A stretch of DNA of 35,953 nt, from NCBI GenBank assembly GCA_019894765.1, contig JAGXNT010000035.1, positions 1 to 35,953 of the forward strand, read 5' to 3'. Under the pieces are notes generated by a model. It was not told where the DNA came from. It did no database searches and worked only from the letters and a program-made list of their open reading frames with translations. The position numbers and the translations under genes were made by a program. The stretch is from Candidatus Heimdallarchaeota archaeon (GTDB lineage Archaea > Asgardarchaeota > Heimdallarchaeia > JABLTI01). Positions 16,339 through 22,913 of this stretch are shown one piece after another. Every line of letters starts with the position of its first letter. Position 1 is the stretch's first letter.

Positions 16339-18021
16339 ATGGGATTCACAAACAATTCGAATAATATTATCAATATTTACTCGATTAATTGTGATACTTG
16401 CCAAAAAAATATCGAAGTTCCAATAAAGAAATCAGATAAAGAAAACACCACAGGTGGAATTTTTAGAATAGTAGCAATTCATCAATGCTCTGGTGAACAA
16501 GTGGCTTTTCTACTATTTTTCGATGATTTTCTAACATTAAGACAGAAAGTTGTTACTCCAGTAACTGTGGCTGGAATAGTTGAAAGTGACATCTTCAATG
16601 AGTTTCAAATAACTAGTCTAAAACATTATGGTGGTTTTAATTTTCTTAGGAAAATGTTTAGTGAGGATTTAGCGAAAGTAATTTATGGAATAATATTAGG
16701 CCAACAAGTAGTAATTCTAGGAAATAAGAACGAAGTTGAAGCTTCTATCTATAGTTTAGAATTATTTGCAAGACATAGAAATCTTATTTGTGATTCGTGG
16801 ACTGATGAATTATCTCATGCAGATTTAATTGGAACAAAACCTGAATTAGAGAAATTTTATCCTAAATCAATTATTGTTGATCTCTCCAAAAAAGAAATTT
16901 TGCGAGGAGAAGAAAATGCCTTTGCACTTAAATTACTGAATTATCTTTCTGATCTTTCAGATATTGAGTCCTTTGAAGAGATAATAAAAAGTGAAATTAA
17001 TTCTGTTTTAGAAATCATGAAAGAGTTTATCCAAATTAAAGAGTTTAGCGAAATAGAGCCTTATTTGTCAACATTAATCCTAGAAGAAGTACCACAAGAT
17101 GTAGTTGAATTGGTTATTGCTCTTTCTGCTCAATTAAATCATTTTATTGCACAATACTTTAGAAGTAATTTTGAAATTGATTTCTTTAAAAATGTTGAGG
17201 AAATAAAACCTATTAGAATATGGTTTTTTGATTTTATTTTACCAGAAGTTTATTTCCATGAAATAACAGCTGATTTGCCTTACAATTTTAAAGAAGATAA
17301 GATAACTAATAGAATTAAGAAACTAATCGCTCATGAGAGATTCAATCTCGTGTTTTATGAATATTTAACACCACTGAATCACTATGTTATTGATTTACAA
17401 TCGGAAAAATGTATATTATTTTGCTATCCAAGATACAAAGATGATACTTCTCTAATCGAGTATACTTTGAAGTTCCTGCAAAATGGAATACAGAACAAAC
17501 ATTTTCTCGAGATAAATAATCATGACATTGTGAACCAAATCGAGAACAATTGGCCGGATGATTTCTCATCATTTAATCTAAAACAAGAGCAACAAATTCT
17601 TGTTGATGTTCGAAAACAGCTCCCAGTCTTTATTGAAGATTCAATACTTGATTCTTATTATTTCAGAACAAAAGTTTGTGAACCTGATTTCAAGAAATTC
17701 ATAACAGAAATTACTGATCTTATCCTCAAAGAATTTCACAGTGACCCTGAAATGCATCATGTTGGTAATCTCTACACTCTTAAAGGTGTAATTAGTGACT
17801 TGAAAGCTGATAATTCACTCGGGAGGGAAAAGATCGATATAAAATATAACTTACATCATTATATTCATGAGAGAGGGGAAACTAAAACAGTCAACATAAT
17901 TCTTGATCTCTATATAACGACAGCACATACAAAATTAGGACTTGAGACCTTGCAGTTATATGATTCCCTTTATAGTAGATTTGCTGGGTTAATCAAAAAT
18001 GCTATGAATAAATGTCTGTGA
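16339..18021 (+). CDS. Zinc-module protein with folliculin/DENN-like central region (candidate)
   Basis: 560 residues. N-terminal zinc-binding-type module: Cys18-x2-Cys21 and His48-x-Cys50, in INCDTCQKNIEV...IHQC followed by FLLFFDDFLTLRQK. A very similar module ends the Rag-like GTPase at 28282-29511 (CDICGK...HEC...ILDNNLEYRRYEK). Residues about 100-185 (IYGIILGQQVVILG, then SLELFARHRNLI, then ADLIGTKPELEKFYPKSIIVDL) resemble, by eye and from memory, the start of the folliculin C-terminal DENN domain, where a GNQVIW motif is followed by the same strand-helix-strand order. The remaining 375 residues are mostly helical and unrecognised. No signal peptide or TM helix. Function is inferred only: possible regulator of the Rag-like or Ras-like GTPases nearby. 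The gene itself is certain; the domain proposal is tentative. Confidence 0.8.
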   Translation: MGFTNNSNNIINIYSINCDTCQKNIEVPIKKSDKENTTGGIFRIVAIHQCSGEQVAFLLFFDDFLTLRQKVVTPVTVAGIVESDIFNEFQITSLKHYGGFNFLRKMFSEDLAKVIYGIILGQQVVILGNKNEVEASIYSLELFARHRNLICDSWTDELSHADLIGTKPELEKFYPKSIIVDLSKKEILRGEENAFALKLLNYLSDLSDIESFEEIIKSEINSVLEIMKEFIQIKEFSEIEPYLSTLILEEVPQDVVELVIALSAQLNHFIAQYFRSNFEIDFFKNVEEIKPIRIWFFDFILPEVYFHEITADLPYNFKEDKITNRIKKLIAHERFNLVFYEYLTPLNHYVIDLQSEKCILFCYPRYKDDTSLIEYTLKFLQNGIQNKHFLEINNHDIVNQIENNWPDDFSSFNLKQEQQILVDVRKQLPVFIEDSILDSYYFRTKVCEPDFKKFITEITDLILKEFHSDPEMHHVGNLYTLKGVISDLKADNSLGREKIDIKYNLHHYIHERGETKTVNIILDLYITTAHTKLGLETLQLYDSLYSRFAGLIKNAMNKCL

Positions 18022-18032
18022 AAAATCAGCGA

Positions 18033-18716
18033 TTAATTAGTTCTAGTTTTTCTTTTGCGTCTTTTCTTAACGCTGATCTGCTTGTAGTATTTGTTGACTT
18101 CTTTATTTACAATGTTCTTGCAGAGAAAATCAAATGTTTCTAGGACGTTTATGTTACTTTTCGAAGAAGTTTCAATAAAGCCAATGATATTTAAATTATG
18201 TTCATCTCTTGATGAAATGAACTCTCTTACTATTTCAGGATCGACTTCTCTTTCTTCATCAAGATCATTCTTGGTGGAAACAAACACAATAGGTATGTTT
18301 TCCTCACAATTCTCTTTAATTAAAGGAATCCATTCGTGATGCAGGGAAAAGAAGGTATCAATTATAGTACTATCATAGGCAAGAATGATGCCTTTACTAC
18401 CAGTCAGAAACCTATCCATAATCTGTCTGAATTGAGGTTGCCCTGCAAGATCCCAAACAGACATAACAACTGAGCCAAATTGGGTATCAACATTGTGAGT
18501 GAAAAATTGCACTCCAATAGTGATTCTGTAATTATCAAAAAAATCATCCAAGATTTTGCCCATAGCTCTTTGACAGAGCGTTGTTTTCCCAACTCCACCG
18601 ACTCCAGCAATAGAAATTTTAACTAAATGACTTTTGCTTCTTTCTAAGGGTAATCCTGTCTCTAGTGTTTTCTTAGTAATAGTAGACTTAGAATTATTTG
18701 TCTTAACTGAAGTCAT
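18033..18716 (-). CDS. Ras-like small GTPase
   Basis: 227 residues with all five G motifs: GVGGVGKT (38-45), an effector-loop threonine in YRITIGV (about 66), WDLAGQ (88-93), TKND (148-151) and ETSSK (about 183). The WDLAGQ form and the spacing place it in the Rab/Ran/Ras-like group common in Asgard archaea. It has a 30-residue N-terminal extension and a C-terminal tail rich in Lys/Arg (VKKRRKRKTRTN) with no cysteine, so it is not a prenylation substrate; the basic tail might touch acidic lipids or nucleic acid. A TATA-like AGTTAAAAAC only 22 nt before the ATG implies a nearly leaderless mRNA. It is convergent with the folliculin-like candidate, 11 nt apart. Confidence 0.95.
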   Translation of the reverse strand: MTSVKTNNSKSTITKKTLETGLPLERSKSHLVKISIAGVGGVGKTTLCQRAMGKILDDFFDNYRITIGVQFFTHNVDTQFGSVVMSVWDLAGQPQFRQIMDRFLTGSKGIILAYDSTIIDTFFSLHHEWIPLIKENCEENIPIVFVSTKNDLDEEREVDPEIVREFISSRDEHNLNIIGFIETSSKSNINVLETFDFLCKNIVNKEVNKYYKQISVKKRRKRKTRTN

Positions 18717-18737
18717 ATTTTATTTTAGTAGCTCTTT

Positions 18738-18747
18738 GTTTTTAACT
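18738..18747 (-). promoter_or_regulatory. TATA-box candidate for the Ras-like gene
   Basis: The minus strand reads AGTTAAAAAC, 22-31 nt before the ATG at 18716. That spacing suggests transcription starts at or just before the start codon; no ribosome binding site is visible. Confidence 0.45.
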
Positions 18748-18795
18748 TCTTTGTCTGCTAAAAGTAAAGAAATTAACAAGAAAAAACGATTAGAA

Positions 18796-19230
18796 TTAAA
18801 TCAATTGTAAAACTTCAGTAGCAATTCTTTTTGCTTTTAATGTTATAAAGGGTAGTTTACACTTCTTATCGCACTGTAGGAAAAGATAGATTTTTTCATT
18901 TGAAAAAGCAATATAATTAGCATCATCAGCTCTAATAATGAAATGATTGATTTCTTTCTTATTGGCTTTTTGTAATTGATTCTTAAGACTCTCGAGTAGT
19001 TCCAGGGCATCATTTTCATTAAGTGTATCTTCGGTATTTCCCCAACGATTATAACAAAAAATCAAATCTCCGGATTTAGTGAGAATATCTAATCGAAGTA
19101 TTCCTCTCATTGATATAAGATCGGAAGCAATTTCAGTAATTTCTATAGGATAATTTTCAGAAAGATATGTATGTGGACCATTAGAATTATCATTATTATG
19201 ACCGTTTAATCGTTTCCTTTTCCTAATCAA
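18796..19230 (-). CDS. Roadblock/LC7-like small protein
   Basis: 144 residues. After a polar, basic N-terminal stretch (RKRKRLNGHNNDNSNG), residues about 28-144 follow the roadblock pattern: helix, strand ILRLDILTKSGDLIFCYNR, a helix with LELLESLKNQLQK, strands NHFIIRADDANYIAFSNEKI and YLFLQCDKKCKLP, and a final helix ITLKAKRIATEVLQLI. Roadblock proteins dimerise and regulate small GTPases; the Ras-like GTPase gene lies 79 nt downstream on the same strand, so these may be partners. The start is uncertain: TTG at 19230 is the only usual start codon before residue 42, since a stop codon lies five codons upstream and no ATG occurs there. Confidence 0.65.
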   Translation of the reverse strand: MIRKRKRLNGHNNDNSNGPHTYLSENYPIEITEIASDLISMRGILRLDILTKSGDLIFCYNRWGNTEDTLNENDALELLESLKNQLQKANKKEINHFIIRADDANYIAFSNEKIYLFLQCDKKCKLPFITLKAKRIATEVLQLI

Positions 19231-19595
19231 GTACTGGATCCCTCAGCTAATAGTGGAGTATTTTTGTCGAGAATCCTTCTACAATAATTACAAAGGTAAT
19301 ATGTGGTTTAAAGTCTATCGAATTGTGTAAATTCTGTTGTTTTTTTGTCAGTTGAAAGTTTCTATAGGAATTTTATATAGTGATTTTCAATTATTATATC
19401 ATTTGTTTATTTAATTAATTATTCAACTAACTTTTTATACCTCCTCTATCTTCGTCGAAAAATCGACGAATATTTAGACATTTCACAAGAATTTTATTTA
19501 GTTAACACTCTAATTAAATAACTCTTCAATTGAATAATTGTGGTCATTAATTTTTTAATAGATAATGTGCAATACACATCTAAGGTTGAATAATT
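19231..19595. other. 365-bp divergent intergenic region
   Basis: AT-rich space between the roadblock-like gene (minus) and the LOG gene (plus). No gene or RNA gene could be supported. It contains copy A of a 71-nt repeat (19398-19468) ending in a perfect hairpin, several AT-rich stretches that could be promoters (for example ATTTTTTAATAG near 19550), and AAGG as a possible ribosome binding site for the gene at 19596. Confidence 0.6.
19398..19470. repeat. 71-nt direct repeat, copy A, ending in CGTCGA hairpin
   Basis: 19398-19468 aligns without gaps to 20112-20182; by hand count about 56 of 71 bases agree, and the last 22 are identical. The end is the palindrome TTCGTCGA-AAAA-TCGACGAA (19451-19470, 8-bp stem). 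It lies 127 nt upstream of the LOG gene. Confidence 0.75.
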
Positions 19596-20108
19596 ATGGG
19601 TAGACGAAAAATTATTTCCATAATTGGCGGGAGTGCACAAACAAGTTTAGAAAAGGATAATGCTATCGCTTTTGAAATTGGGGTATTACTAGTTGATAAT
19701 GGTTATAGAATCTTGTGTGGTGGATATGGTGGAGTTATGGAAGCTGTTTGTAAAGGCGCTAGATCATCAAGTAAATATCAAGAAGGGGATACTATTGGTA
19801 TTATTTCAACACTTGACTCTAATGATGCAAATGAGTACTGTGACATAGTAATAGCAACTGGTATCCATTATGCTAGAAATCAAATCATAACTGCTTCTGG
19901 TGATGGTGTTGTGGCTATTGGTGGGGGATCTGGAACCCTAAGCGAAATCGCTTTTGCCTGGCAATTGGGGAAACCTATCTTCTCGTATAAAAAAACTGGT
20001 TGGTCTGGAAAATTATCTGAAATGCAATTAGATAATAAACGATCCGATACAATAATTGGATATGATACTGCACAACAATTAATAGAAAAATTAAATGCAC
20101 TATTTTAG
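19596..20108 (+). CDS. LOG-family Rossmann-fold protein (TIGR00725 type)
   Basis: 170 residues. Typical family motifs: ISIIGGSAQTS at the N-terminus, the nucleotide-binding CGGYGGVMEAVCKGA (about 42-56), HYARNQIITASGDGVVAIGGG and GGGSGTLSEIAFAW, a variant of the PGGxGTxxE signature with Gly in place of Pro. The related LOG enzymes release nucleobases from nucleoside 5'-monophosphates; this archaeal subgroup (often called lysine-decarboxylase-like, a misnomer) has no proven substrate. ATG at 19596 preceded by AAGG. Monocistronic and flanked on both sides by copies of a 71-nt repeat, copy B starting 4 nt after its stop. Confidence 0.88.
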   Translation: MGRRKIISIIGGSAQTSLEKDNAIAFEIGVLLVDNGYRILCGGYGGVMEAVCKGARSSSKYQEGDTIGIISTLDSNDANEYCDIVIATGIHYARNQIITASGDGVVAIGGGSGTLSEIAFAWQLGKPIFSYKKTGWSGKLSEMQLDNKRSDTIIGYDTAQQLIEKLNALF

Positions 20109-20111
20109 TTA

Positions 20112-20182
20112 ATCATTTGTTTTATTGTTTAATACTTCAACTAATGTTTTTCTCATTACTTATCTTCGTCGAAAAATCGACG
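20112..20182. repeat. 71-nt direct repeat, copy B
   Basis: Begins 4 nt after the LOG stop codon and aligns ungapped with 19398-19468. Shared blocks are ATCATTTGTTT, TTCAACTAA and the terminal 22 bases with the CGTCGA-AAAA-TCGACG hairpin (20167-20182). Confidence 0.75.
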
Positions 20183-20209
20183 CAAATCTGGGTCTCAAAA
20201 AAATGAGAC
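20167..20209 (-). terminator. Two-hairpin 3' element between LOG and RING-like gene 1
   Basis: Hairpin 1 is CGTCGA-AAAA-TCGACG (20167-20182); after 9 nt comes hairpin 2, GTCTCA-A6-TGAGAC (20192-20209). The element lies 24 nt past the stop of the minus-strand RING-like gene. The same order, spacing and loop length recur at 25116-25158, and hairpin 2 alone recurs at 21921-21938. A transcription-end or RNA-stability role is likely from position but unproven. Confidence 0.6.
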
Positions 20210-20232
20210 AAAAAGGACTAGATAAGAAAGTG

Positions 20233-20730
20233 TTACAATTCTAATTGAATATTGCAAACAGGACAATCCGAGTTTTCATTCAACCACTCTGTTAAATGAT
20301 TCATGTGGAATGGAGCCTTACAATCAGGGCATCTGTAGATCTTTTCATTTTTAGCAATTTCTAATTTACAAATAAAACAAGTGGTTTTTTCATTTAAAGA
20401 AAAATCTGTAAATGGTTTTTTTCCTGAATTTGCACCTGGTTTATACTGGTAAGAGTCTGATTCAACACTAGCATATGGAGATCTAAATCGTCTCTCCTTT
20501 GGGTCCTTGTAAAGAAGATCAGGTCTTGCTTTAAAAAATCTGTAAACAATAAAAGCAATAATTAAGGCACCAATTAAACTGCCTAAAAAGCTAAATGCAA
20601 ATTTTATTGATCCGGGATTAATATCCTCAGCGAATACTGCAACTAATATCGTAGCAATTATAGCTAGTACTAGTAGAACTCCAAAAATTATTCCGCCATA
20701 GAATCTTCTTGATGAACTAAACTTGGTCAT
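20233..20730 (-). CDS. Membrane-anchored RING-like zinc protein 1
   Basis: 165 residues: two TM helices (about 12-34 and 45-66), a polar linker, and a C-terminal zinc domain with ligands Cys118, Cys121, Cys134, Cys137, His142, His145, Cys156 and Cys159. The spacing C-x2-C-x12-C-x2-C-x4-H-x2-H-x10-C-x2-C, with FHMNHLTEWL before DCPVC, follows RING-H2 fingers except that Cys stands for the usual first His and His for the sixth ligand. RING domains commonly recruit ubiquitin-type E2 enzymes; an E3 role here is inference. The zinc domain faces the cytoplasm if both ends are inside. ATG with GGGA seven nt upstream. Last gene of a four-paralogue minus-strand cluster. Confidence 0.88.
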   Translation of the reverse strand: MTKFSSSRRFYGGIIFGVLLVLAIIATILVAVFAEDINPGSIKFAFSFLGSLIGALIIAFIVYRFFKARPDLLYKDPKERRFRSPYASVESDSYQYKPGANSGKKPFTDFSLNEKTTCFICKLEIAKNEKIYRCPDCKAPFHMNHLTEWLNENSDCPVCNIQLEL

Positions 20731-20777
20731 ATTTTATTTCCCTTTTTATTTTTATTATTACGTAATACATTTCATTA

Positions 20778-21257
20778 CTATATATCTTCATGACAAACAG
20801 GGCATAAGGGATTATCTTTTAGCCAATCTAAAAGATGATCGTGATGGAAAAGAGCTGCACATCTAGGACAAATAAGAATAACATGCCCTTCTTTTACATT
20901 CTTGTTGCATAACGAACATACTTGATTCTCAAGATCTCCCTGGAAAATTATTGGCTCTAGAACTAGTTTAATTTCTTCTTTAGCTTCATTTTGTACTACA
21001 TTCATTTCTTTTAGAACAACTTGTTCTATTTGATGCCTTTTTTCCTGCTTCTTTAATATCCTATAAATTATAATTCCAGCAAAACCTAGAAATGGAACAA
21101 TAAGTAAAGGAAGAAGATATCTTATCACTAGATCTCTTACTCCACCAGAATGTCTGTAAGTAATAGCTAAGATAATTATCGTAATTATATCCGCAAGTGT
21201 ATAAAGTCCAAAAACGATGATCGGAGCTAAAGACTTCCTCGTTGTCGAATTTCCCAA
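20778..21257 (-). CDS. Membrane-anchored RING-like zinc protein 2
   Basis: 159 residues with the same plan: TM helices at about 12-32 and 46-66, a charged and probably helical linker (KKQEKRHQIEQVVLKEMN), and a zinc domain with Cys114, Cys117, Cys130, Cys133, His138, His141, Cys152 and Cys155, the spacing identical to its neighbours. The conserved FHHDHLLDWL and LCPVC segments make the RING-H2 resemblance clear. TTG start at 21257, with AGGG seven nt upstream; no in-frame ATG until well inside. Its stop lies 47 nt before the start of RING-like gene 1, so the two are probably co-transcribed. Confidence 0.87.
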   Translation of the reverse strand: MGNSTTRKSLAPIIVFGLYTLADIITIIILAITYRHSGGVRDLVIRYLLPLLIVPFLGFAGIIIYRILKKQEKRHQIEQVVLKEMNVVQNEAKEEIKLVLEPIIFQGDLENQVCSLCNKNVKEGHVILICPRCAALFHHDHLLDWLKDNPLCPVCHEDI

Positions 21258-21350
21258 ATTTCTACCCTGCTAATATTTTATTTTAGTGATTATTTGAAAC
21301 TATAGAAATTATGATTGTTTCTACTTTCTTCTAATTTTTATTTTTCTAAA

Positions 21351-21779
21351 TTATTGTAGGAAATTAAACTCACAGACTGGACAAGTTGCTTTAATCACTA
21401 ACCAATTAAGGAAGTGGCTTTCATGATAATAAGATTTACAGTTCGAACAAATATAGACTATGTCTCCTGTAAATATTTCCAGTTTACAAATCATACATAT
21501 GAGTTCTTCTTCACTTTCTCCATTGAATTTTGGTTGATATACTGATTTCATTTGATTTATTGTTAGAGATTTCTTTCTTCTAGATCTTACGACAGAACCT
21601 ATCAATAACCCAATAAAGATATTCGGAAATGATAAAGTTAAAACGAGTATTAGTATTAAAAAACCCGTCGTACCAGCATCAAATACCGTTGATAATAGTA
21701 CAATTGAAGTAATGAAAGTTAGTAGAGAAATACCTGACCAAATATAACCTAATTTAGGCGATTTTGATAGCTTGCTAAT
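21351..21779 (-). CDS. Membrane-anchored RING-like zinc protein 3, non-AUG start
   Basis: The usual start codons give only an 84-residue piece from TTG at 21605, but the frame stays open up to a stop at 21783-21785 and encodes the two TM helices expected from its paralogues (YIWSGISLLTFITSIVLL and GFLILILVLTLSFPNIFIGL). The extension aligns with RING-like protein 4. No ATG, GTG or TTG exists in it; ATT at 21777-21779 lies seven nt after GAGGG, so an AUU start is the best explanation, giving about 142 residues. The zinc domain is intact: CMIC, CSNC, HESH and CPVC with family spacing. Alternatives are a mutated start codon or a short TTG form lacking the TM helices. Confidence 0.65.
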   Translation of the reverse strand: MSKLSKSPKLGYIWSGISLLTFITSIVLLSTVFDAGTTGFLILILVLTLSFPNIFIGLLIGSVVRSRRKKSLTINQMKSVYQPKFNGESEEELICMICKLEIFTGDIVYICSNCKSYYHESHFLNWLVIKATCPVCEFNFLQ

Positions 21780-21918
21780 TTTTTAACCCTCGTAATAATC
21801 CTTCTTTAAACTATATTTCTTAATCCCTCTATATAAATCTAATATTTCAAGGAATATAATGCCAATTTCTATCTATTTCTTTGGGTAAAATAACTTGAAG
21901 AACTAATAAAACAAATGG

Positions 21919-21939
21919 GGGTCTTATAAAAATGAGACC
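21919..21939 (-). terminator. GTCTYA-type hairpin after RING-like gene 4
   Basis: GTCTTA-TAAAAA-TGAGAC (21921-21938) with an outer G-C pair, 8 nt past the stop at 21946. It has the same six-base arms and six-base loop as hairpin 2 at 20192-20209 and 25116-25133, with a wobble at the pair that differs between those two. No CGTCGA hairpin follows. Confidence 0.55.
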
Positions 21940-21945
21940 TCAATT

Positions 21946-22413
21946 TTATTTCTTCTTTTTTCTAGTCTTCAAAGCATTCTGATAATAATCAAAACTGCAA
22001 ACCGGGCAAGTAGTATTAACTTGTAACCATTGAAATAGATGGTCTTCATGATAATAGGAGTGGCAATTAGGACAATTGTGGACGTCTTCCCTAAGCTCTA
22101 TGTCCTGTTTACAGACCATACAAATATATGTTTTTGAAGCATCCTTCAACCTGAAGGACTTGTATTGGGATTTAATAAATTCAATTTTTGTTTGAATATC
22201 TGGTGGGGATTTCCCTCTCATATAAGCAATCAATAGAATAGTTAAAGCAGTTGGGCAAGTAATTATTAAAATAAGAATAAAAACTGTCATAACAGCTGGT
22301 ACGGTCGACAATCTGGTGATAAAAATTATTGATGCTATAGCCAATATAGCCGATCCAATACCGCAATAAAGGATGGGTTTACTCAATCTTTTAGTACTTA
22401 TTTTTATCCCCAA
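21946..22413 (-). CDS. Membrane-anchored RING-like zinc protein 4
   Basis: 155 residues: TM helices at about 13-33 and 38-63, then a linker and a zinc domain with CMVC, CPNC, HEDH and CPVC at the family spacing, followed by a basic tail (KTRKKKK). It is the closest relative of RING-like protein 3 (shared SYYHE and the WL motif). First gene of the minus-strand cluster; 166 nt separate its stop from the next start. The start is unclear: TTG at 22413 follows a stop codon directly and has no ribosome binding site, whereas GGGG just inside lies six nt before an in-frame ATA at 22399-22401, the position matching the ATT start of protein 3. Confidence 0.85.
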   Translation of the reverse strand: MGIKISTKRLSKPILYCGIGSAILAIASIIFITRLSTVPAVMTVFILILIITCPTALTILLIAYMRGKSPPDIQTKIEFIKSQYKSFRLKDASKTYICMVCKQDIELREDVHNCPNCHSYYHEDHLFQWLQVNTTCPVCSFDYYQNALKTRKKKK

Positions 22414-22913
22414 CTAAAAATTACTAATACAATTGAATAGTAATTACTCTTATTTATAGATATTACAATCAAGTTTAGATCTTCTAGAACTACTAACCAT
22501 TTTTTACTAAGTTCCCTAACTGTGTATATTCGTGTTAAATTGGTCTAGACTAACTGTGTGTAAAGTATGCTTGCAGAGGTGCTTTGTTATGATAGATATA
22601 GATTAAATGGGTCAAATTCTATGAAAAGGAATCCTTCCTCTGGTTATATGATAATGGTTAATATCATATATTCTCTATTTAAAGGCATATATAAATAAAA
22701 ACGAATAAAAATACAATAAGAATTTGAGTTATTTTGGTAAGGGAACTGGAGAGAAATAGGTGGCTAAAACAATAACCAAACTGCCCAGTTTGAAGCCTAT
22801 AATTTCAATTCAAAATAGTAAAAAACACCCTTTGCTTATACCAAAAAAGTCTATAAATAGTAAATAATTCTCTTTTTAAGCAGCTGTTATGCAAAGAAGC
22901 TGGAGGATAAAAG
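22414..22913. other. 500-bp divergent intergenic region
   Basis: Upstream region shared by the RING-like cluster (minus) and the TPR protein (plus). No reading frame or tRNA-like structure could be supported. It contains a 9-bp inverted repeat, TATATGATA...TATCATATA (22645-22653 and 22662-22670), with an 8-nt spacer, which could be an operator or hairpin, and the promoter of the gene at 22914. Its length suggests extra regulation or an unseen small RNA. Confidence 0.5.
22851..22908 (+). promoter_or_regulatory. Promoter and ribosome binding site of the TPR-longin gene
   Basis: TATA-like CTATAAATAG (22851-22860) lies 54-63 nt before the ATG. A strong GGAGG follows at about 22902-22906, eight nt before the start. 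Confidence 0.55.

Noticed and set aside
19398..20182. Insertion sequence or MITE bounded by the 71-nt repeats
   Set aside because: No transposase, no terminal inverted repeats and no clear target-site duplication; the repeats are direct and the enclosed gene is a normal LOG-family gene.
22556..22645. Possible tRNA-like stretch with GGTCAAATTC
   Set aside because: No acceptor stem, anticodon arm or matching D arm could be drawn around it.
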